Origin: JAHRAW01 sp965226545
GTDB lineage: Bacteria; Pseudomonadota; Gammaproteobacteria; Arenicellales; Poriferihabitantaceae
Direction of reading: 5' to 3'
Length of the DNA stretch: 64,000 bases
NCBI GenBank assembly: GCA_965226545.1
Contig: OZ245364.1
Location: 186,001-250,000 of the forward strand
Numbering within the stretch: position 1 is the first letter of the stretch; each line of letters opens with the position of its first letter. Position numbers and translations under genes: made by a program. This document shows positions 1 to 8,516 of the stretch, piece by piece. Below the pieces are notes generated by a model, which ran no database searches, was not told the origin of the DNA, and saw nothing but the letters and a program-made list of their open reading frames with translations.

Positions 1-824
1 CCAACGCCAAAATCGTCTATGTGCATTCCGAGACCTTCGTTAATCAGATAGTCGATGCGGTGCGCACCAACAGCACGCGCGATTTCAAACGCCATTACCG
101 CTCGATTGACGCCTTGTTGGTCGACGACATCCAGTTTTTTGCGCGCAAAACCCAATCGCAAGAGGAGTTTTTTCACACCTTCAACACGCTGTCCGAAAAA
201 CGCCGGCAAATCATCGTCACCAGCGACCGCCTGCCGACGGCGATTTCCGATGTCGAAGACCGATTGTTGTCGCGGTTTGGCGCCGGCTTGCAGGTGTGCA
301 TCGAAGCGCCCGAATTGGAAACCCGCGTCGCGATTTTGGAAAAACGCGCGTTTCAACACGGCATCATCCTGCCGAATGATGTCGCGTATTTTATCGCCCA
401 TGCGTTTCGTTCCAATGTGCGCGAATTGGTCGGCGCCTTGCATCGGGTTTTCGCGCACGCCGAATTCACCGGACGGCGAGTCGACACCGACCTTGCGCAT
501 TTGGCATTGCGTGACTCGCTGCGCGACCAACAACTGCGCTTTAATATCGACAGCATCCAACGCACCGTTGCCGATTATTATCGCCTGCGCGTCGCCGACC
601 TCACTTCCAAACTGCGCACGCGCAGCATTGCCCGCCCACGTCAATTGGCGATGTACCTGGCCAAGGAATACACCGAACTAAGTTTGACAAAAATCGGCGA
701 CCGCTTCGGCGGACGCGACCACACCACCGTGTTGCACGCCCATCGCACGATTAAAAAACTGATGGAAATCGACGCACAACTTAAATTGGATTGCGCCAAT
801 GTCCGGCGAATTCTTGGCGTATAG
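1..824 (+). CDS. dnaA: Chromosomal replication initiator DnaA, 5'-truncated by the window edge
   Basis: DnaA is the AAA+ initiator that binds DnaA boxes and melts oriC. The frame is open from base 3, so the start lies outside the window. What remains is the later part of the AAA+ domain, with Walker B LLVDDIQFF near residues 32-40 of the visible part and the sensor I region around IIVTSDR. The arginine-finger region VEDRLLSRFG follows, then the C-terminal helix-turn-helix domain IV with the DnaA signature GGRDHTTVLHA. Domain order and the C-terminal end match gammaproteobacterial DnaA. The gene is followed by a 230 bp spacer with several DnaA boxes and then dnaN, the usual dnaA-dnaN order. 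The identification is certain; only the missing N-terminus limits it. Confidence 0.97.
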   Translation, partial: NAKIVYVHSETFVNQIVDAVRTNSTRDFKRHYRSIDALLVDDIQFFARKTQSQEEFFHTFNTLSEKRRQIIVTSDRLPTAISDVEDRLLSRFGAGLQVCIEAPELETRVAILEKRAFQHGIILPNDVAYFIAHAFRSNVRELVGALHRVFAHAEFTGRRVDTDLAHLALRDSLRDQQLRFNIDSIQRTVADYYRLRVADLTSKLRTRSIARPRQLAMYLAKEYTELSLTKIGDRFGGRDHTTVLHAHRTIKKLMEIDAQLKLDCANVRRILGV

Positions 825-1054
825 CGTATAATACCGCTGTGCATAAAGCGGTGGAAAACCTGTGCGGCGGTGGTGTATTGTTTGTGGATAGTCATTCGGG
901 TTGCGGTTATGCACAATTTATCAACCGCTTTTGCCCGCCTTATCCACCCAGTTACGCACCGCGAGTTTAGTTATAAGCCATTGATTATTCTGGTTAAATT
1001 CGACTTGCACACATATCAACAGCCCCTACAACTGTAACTACTGTATTTAACGCC
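825..1054. other. dnaA-dnaN spacer with DnaA-box cluster, candidate oriC or dnaN control region
   Basis: This 230 bp spacer has two perfect TTATNCACA boxes: 838-846 on the minus strand (reads TTATGCACA) and 907-915 on the plus strand (TTATGCACA). It also has one-mismatch boxes at 883-891 (minus, CTATCCACA) and 940-948 (plus, TTATCCACC). An AT-rich stretch follows at about 966-1002. Clustered boxes beside an AT-rich stretch are what a bacterial oriC looks like, and oriC often lies next to dnaA. The same boxes could instead autoregulate dnaN. The spacer upstream of dnaA is outside the window and could also hold the origin. Confidence 0.6.
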
Positions 1055-2164
1055 ATGAAACTAACCATAGACCGCGATAAAATTTTGCCAATGCTGAGTT
1101 TAGTCAGCAGCGTTGTCGAAAAACGTCAGACCTTGCCGATGTTGTCCAATTTACATTTCGAATTGGCCAACGGCACTTTGCGCACCGTCGGCACGGATTT
1201 GGAAGTTGAAATCACCGAGACAGTCGAAGACGTCAAAGGTGAAGACGGCGCATTGACGTTGTCGATGCAAAAGTTCTACGACATTGCGCGGATGTTGCCG
1301 GAAGACGCGGTCATCAACATCAAGCAGGATAAAAAAGACACCGCGCAAATCACCTCAGGGCGCAGCCGCTACACCCTCAAGACCTTGCCGGCGAAAGAAT
1401 TCCCGCGCATCGAAACCGAAGATTGGCAGGAGCGTTTTAAGATTCAGCAAAACGTGCTGAAGGCGTTGCTGGATAAAACTTCCGTGGCGATGGGGGTCAA
1501 CGACGTACGTTATTACCTGAACGGCGTGTTGTTGCATCTCTCGGCAAAACAATTGCGCGCCACCGCCACCGATGGGCATCGCTTGGCGCAATCCGATGTC
1601 GATATTAAATTGGGCATCAAAGGCACGCGCGAATTAATCGTGCCGCGCAAAGCGGTGCTGGAAATCAATCGCTTTCTCGGTGAAGGCGAAGGTGAATTGA
1701 CTCTGGAGATGAATGAAAACCATCTCAAACTGAGCAAAGCCGGCGGCGTGCTAATCACCAAACTGATTGACGGCAAATTCCCCGAGTTCAAAGACGTGAT
1801 GAGCAAGGAATACGAAATTTGCGTGCGCGTCAATCGCATCGAGCTCATCGAAGTGCTCAACCGCGTGGCCGTGCTGACCAACCCCGGCGAACGTTTCCGC
1901 GGCGCAAAAATCAATCTGCAGGAAAACCTGATGAGCATCTCGGCCAACAATATGGAACAGGAAGAGGCGGTCGAGGAATTGCAGTTGGAATACAGCGGCG
2001 CAGCCATCGAGGTCGGCTACAACATCGGCTATCTGGTCGACGCCGCGCGTGTGGCGGAAAGCGATGAGTTGGATGTGCATCTGCAAGGCAACGACGGCAT
2101 GTGCGTACTCAAACAACCGGGCGACGAAAGCACCACTTGGTTGGTGATGCCGATGCGCATCTGA
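1055..2164 (+). CDS. dnaN: DNA polymerase III beta sliding clamp
   Basis: DnaN forms the ring-shaped dimer that tethers DNA polymerase III to DNA and recruits Hda, MutS, MutL and translesion polymerases. The 369-residue length is normal for the family (E. coli 366). The N-terminus MKLTIDRDKILPML, the conserved ATDGHRLA region near residue 173 and the C-terminal VMPMRI end are typical of the clamp; the C-terminal residues form part of the peptide-binding pocket. The ATG at 1055 is the only sensible start because it gives the canonical N-terminus. It follows dnaA and is terminated by a strong hairpin at 2240-2265. The gene is probably transcribed from the DnaA-box-containing spacer. Confidence 0.98.
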   Translation: MKLTIDRDKILPMLSLVSSVVEKRQTLPMLSNLHFELANGTLRTVGTDLEVEITETVEDVKGEDGALTLSMQKFYDIARMLPEDAVINIKQDKKDTAQITSGRSRYTLKTLPAKEFPRIETEDWQERFKIQQNVLKALLDKTSVAMGVNDVRYYLNGVLLHLSAKQLRATATDGHRLAQSDVDIKLGIKGTRELIVPRKAVLEINRFLGEGEGELTLEMNENHLKLSKAGGVLITKLIDGKFPEFKDVMSKEYEICVRVNRIELIEVLNRVAVLTNPGERFRGAKINLQENLMSISANNMEQEEAVEELQLEYSGAAIEVGYNIGYLVDAARVAESDELDVHLQGNDGMCVLKQPGDESTTWLVMPMRI

Positions 2165-2180
2165 TGTTGCGCGGTGTTGA

Positions 2181-2196
2181 TGTTTCATGTGAAACA
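2181..2196. promoter_or_regulatory. parS-like centromere site 1
   Basis: TGTTTCATGTGAAACA differs at one central base from the chromosomal parS consensus TGTTTCACGTGAAACA bound by ParB. It lies 16 nt after the dnaN stop. This is the first of four copies in 843 bp; copies 1 and 2 share one orientation, copies 3 and 4 the other. ParAB genes are not in the window. Confidence 0.85.
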
Positions 2197-2239
2197 TCGC
2201 CGCGTAAAACGCCGAAGTGGGCGGGAGTAAGTGATAACG

Positions 2240-2265
2240 ATGCCGGGCATTGCCCGGCATTTTTT
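2240..2265 (+). terminator. Rho-independent terminator of dnaN
   Basis: A 9 bp perfect stem (ATGCCGGGC, loop ATT, GCCCGGCAT) is followed directly by a run of six T. It lies 75 bp after the dnaN stop, between parS sites 1 and 2, and would insulate the downstream spacer from dnaN transcription. Confidence 0.85.
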
Positions 2266-2273
2266 CGGGAGGG

Positions 2274-2289
2274 TGTTTCATGTGAAACA
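2274..2289. promoter_or_regulatory. parS-like centromere site 2
   Basis: This is an identical TGTTTCATGTGAAACA 16-mer in the same orientation as site 1, starting 93 bp downstream of it and just after the dnaN terminator. Confidence 0.85.
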
Positions 2290-2753
2290 ATTTGGCGATT
2301 GTTGTGTGCGGGCTGTGTGCGGTTTTGCGGCGCGTGGTTGAGTGGGCAAGTGTTATGTGCGGCGGCGTGAGCGTTGTCGTTTTGCTGCGACGGCTTTGCG
2401 GAATTTGCTTGGTGAGGGTTGCTGTTGTCGGGCGGTGCGGTTTTTGCGGATTACGTGGATTGTTGGGTTGGGTTATTTGTTGCGATGTGGCGGATGTTTT
2501 GTGTCGTGCTGCCGGCGAAATGTTTGCGCGCGGTTCCGCACCGACGGGTTAATACACGGATGCGTACGACGGCATGAAACACACGCGGCGAAACGTGGCT
2601 TGTGTTTGCGTTAAGCGCAACGGTGGTTCGGCGGCACTTTGGCAATGTGCAAAGTAAAGGTGACGACGAGGCGACGCGGCGCGCTTGATGGTTATGCTGG
2701 CGCGGTTGCGGTGTTGGCACTTCTCCGTTGCCGCGCGGTTTGCGTTGCGCGAT

Positions 2754-2769
2754 TGTTTCACATGAAACA
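2754..2769. promoter_or_regulatory. parS-like centromere site 3, inverted
   Basis: TGTTTCACATGAAACA is the exact reverse complement of sites 1 and 2. It sits inside a 25-nt stretch that is identical at site 4. Confidence 0.85.
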
Positions 2770-3007
2770 TTGCACGCCTGTTCGCTGTCGCGCCGTTGCT
2801 TGTCCGGGGATTGTTCGCCGCGGCAGTGATGCCCGACCGTCAAAGCCGCTACGCACACACCCAACAGTCGTTTTCCATACCGCTCAGTCGCCGACGTTCA
2901 TCGGCAAGCCGCTGTTCGTTTGTCAGCGCCCAAATAACCGCAATCAATTTATCGCCACCAACCGCGCCGGCACATTCCAAGTCACCGCGCGCCCCGTGTC
3001 GCGCGAT

Positions 3008-3023
3008 TGTTTCACATGAAACA
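3008..3023. promoter_or_regulatory. parS-like centromere site 4, inverted
   Basis: This second TGTTTCACATGAAACA copy lies 254 bp from site 3. The flanks GCGCGAT before and TT after are also identical to site 3, so the two probably arose by local duplication. Confidence 0.85.
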
Positions 3024-3185
3024 TTACGCGCCGGTTCATTGCCGGCATCGTGTTCGCCCGGGCGTCGTCAGCGGCGACGGTGGTGCCCATTGTCAAAGCC
3101 GCCGTTTGTTTGTCGGTGCCGTCCAAATAATCCGCGAGTCAATTTGCCGCCGCCGCACCGCAAACCAAACACGCAACTCCGCGCG

Positions 3186-3420
3186 AGAGAGAATGTCAAA
3201 ACAAACATAACGCCAACCGCAAAAGTGAATGTAAAAATCAAAACGCCCGCCGAGATTTGTTGATGTTGTCGGGAGTGTTGGGCGGTGGATAACAAACGGC
3301 GGCGGTGATGACGATAACGATGGCGGCGGTGGCAATGCCGGTGATAACGGGAACAGCGGCAACAATGACAGTGACGACCGCGGCAACGGTTGCGGCAACG
3401 GTGTCGATGCATCAATCCAA
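3186..3420. repeat. Low-complexity short-period array in the dnaN-gyrB spacer
   Basis: The DNA has short runs such as GTGATGACGATAACGATGG and AACAATGACAGTGACGACCG, with AGTGAC-like words recurring at about 6-nt spacing. It resembles the intergenic arrays elsewhere in the window. No gene is supported here. Confidence 0.6.
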
Positions 3421-3960
3421 CCAACCGCGCTTGCGCAACGGTTCCAGCCGTCAATCTCAACCATCGCCAAACCAAAGTCCGTCACGCCATCGTCCAAGCC
3501 GGTGCATCGCATCATCGTTACAACCCGCTATAACTTTGACGCATCAACTTCGACGCTTGCGCAATTGATGCCATGCGCAACACCGTTGCCGCGCGCGCAA
3601 CGAACAACGAGCAACGAACCAACAAACGTTGCCGGCGACAAACCGCGCGATAGTGTCGGCACATCGATTCAACAAACTGCCGCCGCCACACCAAACAACT
3701 TCACCCAACTACTTCACCTATCGCGACATCCAACCTCGCTAACCTCGCCGACAGCACCGCATCACCCCACCATTCACCCCGCCACCCCGCCCGCAATCAA
3801 GCGATTTAATCGCCCCGCCAACCGCCACATAACGCCGCCATTACCGCGCCCGAAAAAACGCCATAACTAATTGATTTATATGAATAAAAAAACATCGGTC
3901 AAGCGGCGTAAGGCGGCAAAACGTGGTAAAATTGGCGACTATTTATTCTCGGCGGCGCCA

Positions 3961-6354
3961 ATGGCGAAGAAGTACGATTCCAGTAGTATCACCGTCCTCA
4001 AAGGGCTCGATGCGGTGCGCAAGCGCCCCGGGATGTACATTGGCGACACCGACGACGGCACCGGCTTGCATCACATGGTGTTCGAGGTGGTCGACAACGC
4101 GATTGACGAAGCATTGGCCGGGCATTGCAGTCGCATTCAGGTGATTATCGGCGCCGATGAAACGATTACCGTGTTTGACGACGGGCGCGGCATTCCGACC
4201 GGCATACTCGAAGACGAAGGCGGCAAGAGCGCGGCCGAAGTGATTATGACGGTGCTGCATGCCGGCGGTAAATTCGACCAAAATTCCTACAAGGTCTCGG
4301 GCGGGTTGCATGGCGTTGGCGTGTCGGTGGTCAATGCGTTATCCGAGCGATTGGAGATGGAGATTCGTCGCGACGGCAAAATTCATCGGCAGGAATATTG
4401 CCGCGGCGAACCGCAGGCGGCGTTGGCGGTGGTTGGCGACACCGAGCAAAGCGGCACGACCATCACCTTCAAAGCCGACCCCAACGTGTTTGGCGAAATC
4501 CAATTCCGCCACGACATACTCGCCAAACGATTGCGCGAATTGTCCTTCCTTAACTCCGGCGTGCACATCGAGTTGACCGACGCGCGCAACGGGCAGCACG
4601 ATGTTTTTCAATATGAAGGCGGCATCGCCGCGTTTGTCGCGCACATCAACCAAACCAAAACCGCGCTGCATCCGAGCGTGTTTACGATGCGCGGCGTGCG
4701 CGATGAAGTCGAGGTCGATGTTGCGATGCAGTGGAATGATTCTTATCAGGAAAACATTTTTTGCTTCACCAACAACATCCCGCAAACCGACGGCGGCGCG
4801 CATTTGGCCGGCTTGCGCGCGGCGATGACGCGCACCTTAAACGGCTATGTCAATCAACTTGGGCTGGCCAAAAAGGAAAAGGTTAATTTAAGCGGCGACG
4901 ATTGCCGCGAAGGGTTGACGGCGGTGCTGTCGATTAAACTCGCCGACCCGAAATTCTCCTCGCAAACCAAGGATAAATTGGTTTCGTCCAATGTCAAAGG
5001 CGCGGTCGAGGCGCAGGTTGCCGAGCGGCTGAGCGAATTTCTGCTGGAAAACCCGAGCGACGCCAAGGCGATAGCGTTGCGCATCGTCGATGCGGCGCGT
5101 GCGCGCGAAGCGGCGCGCAAGGCGCGCGATATGACGCGGCGCAAAAACGCGCTGGATTTGGGCGGGTTGCCGGGCAAACTGGCTGATTGCCAAGAAACCG
5201 ACCCGGCGTTGTGCGAGTTGTATTTGGTCGAGGGCGATTCCGCCGGCGGCAGCGCCAAACAGGCGCGCGACAGACGCTTTCAGGCGGTGCTGCCGCTTAA
5301 AGGCAAAATCCTAAATGTCGAAAAAGCGCGCCTCGATAAAATGCTCACTTCGGACGAGATAGCGACATTAATCACCGCCTTGGGCGCCGGCATCGGCACC
5401 GCCGATTTTGACATCAGCAAACTGCGCTATCACCGCATCATCATCATGACCGACGCCGACGTTGACGGCTCGCATATCCGCACTTTGCTGCTGACGTTTT
5501 TCTTTCGCCAGATGTCCGAATTGCTCAAGCGCGGGCATGTCTATATCGCCCAGCCGCCGCTGTATAAAATGACCGTGAAAAAAAAGGAAACCTATGTGCG
5601 CGACGATGTCGAGATGAACGAATACATGCTCAACCAAGCGGTCGCCAAAGCCGAGATTGCGCTGTCCGGCGGCGCGACCTTGCGCGGCGAAAAACTCAAA
5701 TCTCAAATCGCCAACTTCCACGCCACCCAAGCCATCATCAACCGATTGGCGCGCCGCTATAATCGCGACGCCTTGACCGCATTGCTGGCGATTGAACCGA
5801 TTAGCGCCGATGAACTCGAATCGCCGAAGTCGTTGGCGCGCATCGCCAAAGCGTTCGAAGCCGCGCTTAATCGCGATTCATCCGATGTGAGCCGCTATAC
5901 GGTCGTCGCCAAACCGCGCGCGTTGGAGGTGGTGTGCCGACAATACGGTTTCGATGCCGAGTTCCAATTTGGCACGGGGTTTTTTGAAAGTTCCGAATAC
6001 GCCGATTTAATCGCTTGGTCCGCCAAGTTGCGCGAGATGGAAGGCGGGGCGATGCGCGTGCGTTGGGAGGAACGCGAAACCGAAGTCGCGCGATTTGATG
6101 AGGCGATTGCGTGGATTTTTGCGCGCGTTAAACAAGGTGTCGGCATCCAACGCTATAAAGGGCTGGGCGAGATGAACCCCGAGCAGTTGTGGGAGACGAC
6201 GATGGATCCGGCGGTGCGGCGGTTGTTGAAAGTGACGATTGAGGACGATGTCAGCACCGACGAAGCGTTCGAGATTCTAATGGGCGACGAAGTCGAACCG
6301 CGCCGTGCGTTCATCACCAACAATGCGTTTGCGGTGGTTAATTTGGATATTTAA
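3961..6354 (+). CDS. gyrB: DNA gyrase subunit B
   Basis: GyrB is the ATPase subunit of gyrase, which introduces negative supercoils with GyrA. From the ATG at 3961 the protein has 797 residues, against 804 in E. coli, and begins MAKKYDSSSITVLKGLDAVR, the canonical N-terminus. The GHKL ATPase motifs EVVDNAIDEA, DDGRGIPTG and GGLHGVGVSVVNALS are present. The TOPRIM domain follows with LYLVEGDSAGGSAKQ and the metal-binding IIIMTDADVDGSHI. The roughly 165-residue insert typical of Gram-negative GyrB and the C-terminal QRYKGLGEMNPEQLWETTMDP also match. The frame stays open upstream to a TTG at 3871 and an ATG at 3880, but that lysine-rich leader has no counterpart in GyrB. Confidence 0.97.
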   Translation: MAKKYDSSSITVLKGLDAVRKRPGMYIGDTDDGTGLHHMVFEVVDNAIDEALAGHCSRIQVIIGADETITVFDDGRGIPTGILEDEGGKSAAEVIMTVLHAGGKFDQNSYKVSGGLHGVGVSVVNALSERLEMEIRRDGKIHRQEYCRGEPQAALAVVGDTEQSGTTITFKADPNVFGEIQFRHDILAKRLRELSFLNSGVHIELTDARNGQHDVFQYEGGIAAFVAHINQTKTALHPSVFTMRGVRDEVEVDVAMQWNDSYQENIFCFTNNIPQTDGGAHLAGLRAAMTRTLNGYVNQLGLAKKEKVNLSGDDCREGLTAVLSIKLADPKFSSQTKDKLVSSNVKGAVEAQVAERLSEFLLENPSDAKAIALRIVDAARAREAARKARDMTRRKNALDLGGLPGKLADCQETDPALCELYLVEGDSAGGSAKQARDRRFQAVLPLKGKILNVEKARLDKMLTSDEIATLITALGAGIGTADFDISKLRYHRIIIMTDADVDGSHIRTLLLTFFFRQMSELLKRGHVYIAQPPLYKMTVKKKETYVRDDVEMNEYMLNQAVAKAEIALSGGATLRGEKLKSQIANFHATQAIINRLARRYNRDALTALLAIEPISADELESPKSLARIAKAFEAALNRDSSDVSRYTVVAKPRALEVVCRQYGFDAEFQFGTGFFESSEYADLIAWSAKLREMEGGAMRVRWEERETEVARFDEAIAWIFARVKQGVGIQRYKGLGEMNPEQLWETTMDPAVRRLLKVTIEDDVSTDEAFEILMGDEVEPRRAFITNNAFAVVNLDI

Positions 6355-6458
6355 GTTTCGCCGGTTAAGACGGTTTTTGTATGCCATGTTAATCGATGCG
6401 TCCGCTCGACAAGTAAACGCGCGCGAGTAAACTAAAATCCAAGCCATCCAAACCAACA

Positions 6459-7025
6459 TCAAACAAACTTCTCGCGCGGTTGGGCAAACACCCGTCGCAA
6501 CATCGGTGCAAAGTATTCGAGCGACTTGGAGGGATAGTCCGGGTCGAAACAGTTTTGGTCGTAGTGTTCGCAAAAATCCGCGCAATCTTGATACCACCGA
6601 TGCCCGCGATAACGGTCGCGCGCGTGGCGGTCGCCGCCGTAATGATGCGCGTAGTAATATAGTTGAAACACGCCGTGATGTTTGACAATCCAATAAATGC
6701 GTTCGTCGACAAACGGGCGCAAAATCGCCGCCGCCATCTCGCTGTGCGAAATCGGCGCAAGCGCATCGGCGATGTCATGCAACAACGCCGCGACAATCAT
6801 CTCTTCGGATTCACCGCCGGCTTCGGCGCGCGTCGCCGATTGCAGCGAATGCGCCAGCCGCGAGATTTGATAGCCGCCAAAGGAATTTTCCAATTCGCCC
6901 AAGGCGGCCAACAACCGCTCCGGCAGGTCGCGCAAATACGCCTGTTCATAACGCGCCAACAATTGATAATCCTCGGCGCTGCCGTGCGCCATTTGTGAAA
7001 ATGAAACGGTTTTGGGAGGGGTCAT
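6459..7025 (-). CDS. HD-domain protein, predicted metal-dependent phosphohydrolase or diiron oxygenase relative
   Basis: The 188-residue protein begins MTPPKTVSFSQMAHGSAEDY, a start shared by a family of proteobacterial HD proteins, which is why 7025 is chosen over upstream ATGs that would add a low-complexity leader. HD-superfamily metal ligands are visible in order: a His in LAHSLQ near residue 57, LLHDIAD near 82, SHSEM near 93 and VKHHG near 114. Such a set can serve phosphohydrolases, and the PhnZ/myo-inositol oxygenase-like mixed-valent diiron oxygenases share the fold. The substrate cannot be told. The gene is convergent with gyrB and stands alone, with a repeat array filling its upstream region. 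Confidence 0.7.
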   Translation of the reverse strand: MTPPKTVSFSQMAHGSAEDYQLLARYEQAYLRDLPERLLAALGELENSFGGYQISRLAHSLQSATRAEAGGESEEMIVAALLHDIADALAPISHSEMAAAILRPFVDERIYWIVKHHGVFQLYYYAHHYGGDRHARDRYRGHRWYQDCADFCEHYDQNCFDPDYPSKSLEYFAPMLRRVFAQPREKFV

Positions 7026-7260
7026 TGGAGTTAACGGGTGGGTTGATGTGGTGAGTAAAGTGAAAATAAAAAGTGACAGTAAAAGTGAAAAGTAAAAATA
7101 CAAAGTAACAGTACAAAGTGCGGGCACAAATTAACGGCAAACAAAAGTAACGCCAAAAGAAACGGTGACAATATAAAGTAAAAATAAAAGTACAAGTACA
7201 AGTACAAGTACAAGTACAAGTAACAATACAAGCAGAAGCAAAACAAACCAATCAAATAAT
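7026..7260. repeat. Degenerate AAAGTG/ACAGTA array with a perfect (GTACAA)5 tract
   Basis: The spacer upstream of the HD gene is almost entirely A-rich words of 6-7 nt such as AAAGTG, ACAGTA, AAAATA and AAGTAAC. It includes five perfect tandem GTACAA units at 7190-7219. No coding potential is seen. It is one of the clearest members of the window-wide array family. Confidence 0.8.
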
Positions 7261-7323
7261 CATGTCAGTTTCGCACATTGCGCATCGCGCAACGCACTGC
7301 AATTATGCACCGTCACTTCATCG

Positions 7324-8091
7324 TCATTTCCGCGCCCGCGCCTCGCGCAGTTGGCGGCGTTTGGCTACGCGCATTCGCGGGTGGTCGGGCAGGTGTTTGG
7401 CGTGGCGGTCGATGACTTCGCGCGACAGTTGATGAAAGTGGCGCGCAAAAAGTGCGCGCGCGGTTTGCGGATATTCGCGCGATAAATCCGCCAAACACCA
7501 GCCGATGCCGGTTTGGATGAAGCGTTCGTCGCTGCGCGCCAAGGTGTTGATGACCGCGCCGATTAATTTGTGTCGTCGCCCGGCGCGCGCGGATGCACGC
7601 AATGCAACAATCGCCGCGCGACGTTGCCACATCGATTTTGCCGTGCGCCAACCGCCGATGCGCCGCGCGCTTTTTGCGCATCGCAACGCCAACCCATCCA
7701 ACACGCGCACGCACAACCAATCGCAAGTGGACCAATCGTGGATGTCGCCGGCGGCAAACGCCGCTTCGACCAATCGCAAAATCGCATCGCCCGACAATTG
7801 CGGCGCAAGAATGCGCAGCCACAAAATCGCGATGAATTTATCCTCGGCAAACCGTTCGGCAAACAAAAGGCGAATCAACGCAAGTTGCGCCGCCGCCGAT
7901 TCGCGCGCCGCGCCGGTTTCATCCAACCATTCGCGCAACAGACCATCGCGTAGCGGCGTTGCCACGCCGCGATATTCAATCGCGCCTTTGAGATAACGGT
8001 TAAACCAAACGCGCTTGTTGTCATCGGCGACCGCGCACAATCGCGCCTGCAATTGCGCGATGCGCGCGCGCTGTTCGGCGGCGGTCGGCAT
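7324..8091 (-). CDS. DNA alkylation repair protein, AlkD-like
   Basis: The 255-residue alpha-helical protein resembles the AlkC/AlkD HEAT-repeat DNA glycosylases, which remove N3- and N7-alkylated purines. The FNRYLKGAIEYRGVATP segment near residues 29-46 corresponds to the F-KGYI--RGVPMP-like N-terminus of the family. The middle has LLFAERFAEDKFIAILWL and the C-terminal half carries GGWRTAKSMWQRRAAIVAL and a DERFIQTGIGWCLADLSREYP stretch, a typical AlkD tail. It starts at ATG 8091 (a GTG at 8094 is the alternative), only 3 nt from the arsC stop, so the two genes are likely co-transcribed. Alkylation repair is inferred by family resemblance. Confidence 0.8.
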   Translation of the reverse strand: MPTAAEQRARIAQLQARLCAVADDNKRVWFNRYLKGAIEYRGVATPLRDGLLREWLDETGAARESAAAQLALIRLLFAERFAEDKFIAILWLRILAPQLSGDAILRLVEAAFAAGDIHDWSTCDWLCVRVLDGLALRCAKSARRIGGWRTAKSMWQRRAAIVALRASARAGRRHKLIGAVINTLARSDERFIQTGIGWCLADLSREYPQTARALFARHFHQLSREVIDRHAKHLPDHPRMRVAKRRQLREARARK

Positions 8092-8094
8092 CAC

Positions 8095-8448
8095 CTACGG
8101 CAAAATCGCCAACACATTCTCCGGCGGTCGCCCAATCGCAGCCTTGCCGCCGCACACCACAATCGGCCGCTGCAACAACTTCGGATGCGCGGCAATAATC
8201 GCCGCCAACTCGTCTTCGTCCGCAACGCGCGCATCCAATCGCAATTGCCGATACTCGGCTTCGTTGCGGCGGATGAGGTCGCCGACCGAAAGTTGCAACA
8301 ACGCCGCCAACCGCTTAATCGTCTCGGCATCGGGGCAGTCGTCGAGATAATGCACAACCTGCAACGCATCACCGCGTTCGCGCAACAATGCAAGCGTCGC
8401 GCGCGATTTGGAACAGCGGGGGTTGTGGTAAATCGTAATGGCGTTCAT
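8095..8448 (-). CDS. arsC: Arsenate reductase, ArsC family (glutaredoxin-dependent type)
   Basis: The 117-residue thioredoxin-fold protein starts MNAITIYHNPRCSKSRATLAL, with the catalytic Cys in the NPRCSKSR motif of ArsC/YfgD. The conserved LLQRPIVV and IGRPPENVLAIL segments near the C-terminus supply the family's arginine and RP residues. Members reduce arsenate to arsenite with glutathione and glutaredoxin, although YfgD-like copies can have other roles. No arsR, arsB or other arsenic gene is nearby, so a housekeeping paralogue is possible. It is divergent from the GIY-YIG gene across 68 bp and followed after 3 nt by the AlkD-like gene. Confidence 0.85.
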   Translation of the reverse strand: MNAITIYHNPRCSKSRATLALLRERGDALQVVHYLDDCPDAETIKRLAALLQLSVGDLIRRNEAEYRQLRLDARVADEDELAAIIAAHPKLLQRPIVVCGGKAAIGRPPENVLAILP

Positions 8449-8516
8449 TTGCGCAGTATAACAAGCGCTTTATGTAGCAATATGTTATATTTTGTTGCGA
8501 ACGCGAAAAACAACGC

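Larger units (their letters stand above)
2165..3960. other. Gene-free 1.8 kb dnaN-gyrB spacer lacking recF
   Basis: In most gammaproteobacteria recF lies between dnaN and gyrB. None of the translations here shows a RecF ATPase Walker A or signature motif, and the frames are short and low in complexity. The stretch holds four parS-like sites, the dnaN terminator and a degenerate duplication: sequence from about 2740 to 2975 reappears imperfectly at about 2995 to 3155, including CAAATAA and TCAATTT stretches. From about 3186 it becomes low-complexity DNA with short periods. Short reading frames here are judged fortuitous. Confidence 0.7.

Noticed and set aside
2292..3870. Several reading frames of 60-155 codons on both strands between dnaN and gyrB
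   Set aside because: They are low in complexity, overlap one another, span parS sites and repeats, and show no family motif.
3871..3960. 30-codon N-terminal extension of GyrB starting with TTG 3871 or ATG 3880
   Set aside because: The 3961 start gives the conserved GyrB N-terminus and normal length; the extension is lysine-rich and unlike any GyrB.
7190..7219. Possible CRISPR-like array at the (GTACAA)5 tract
   Set aside because: The units are only 6 nt without spacers and no cas gene is present.
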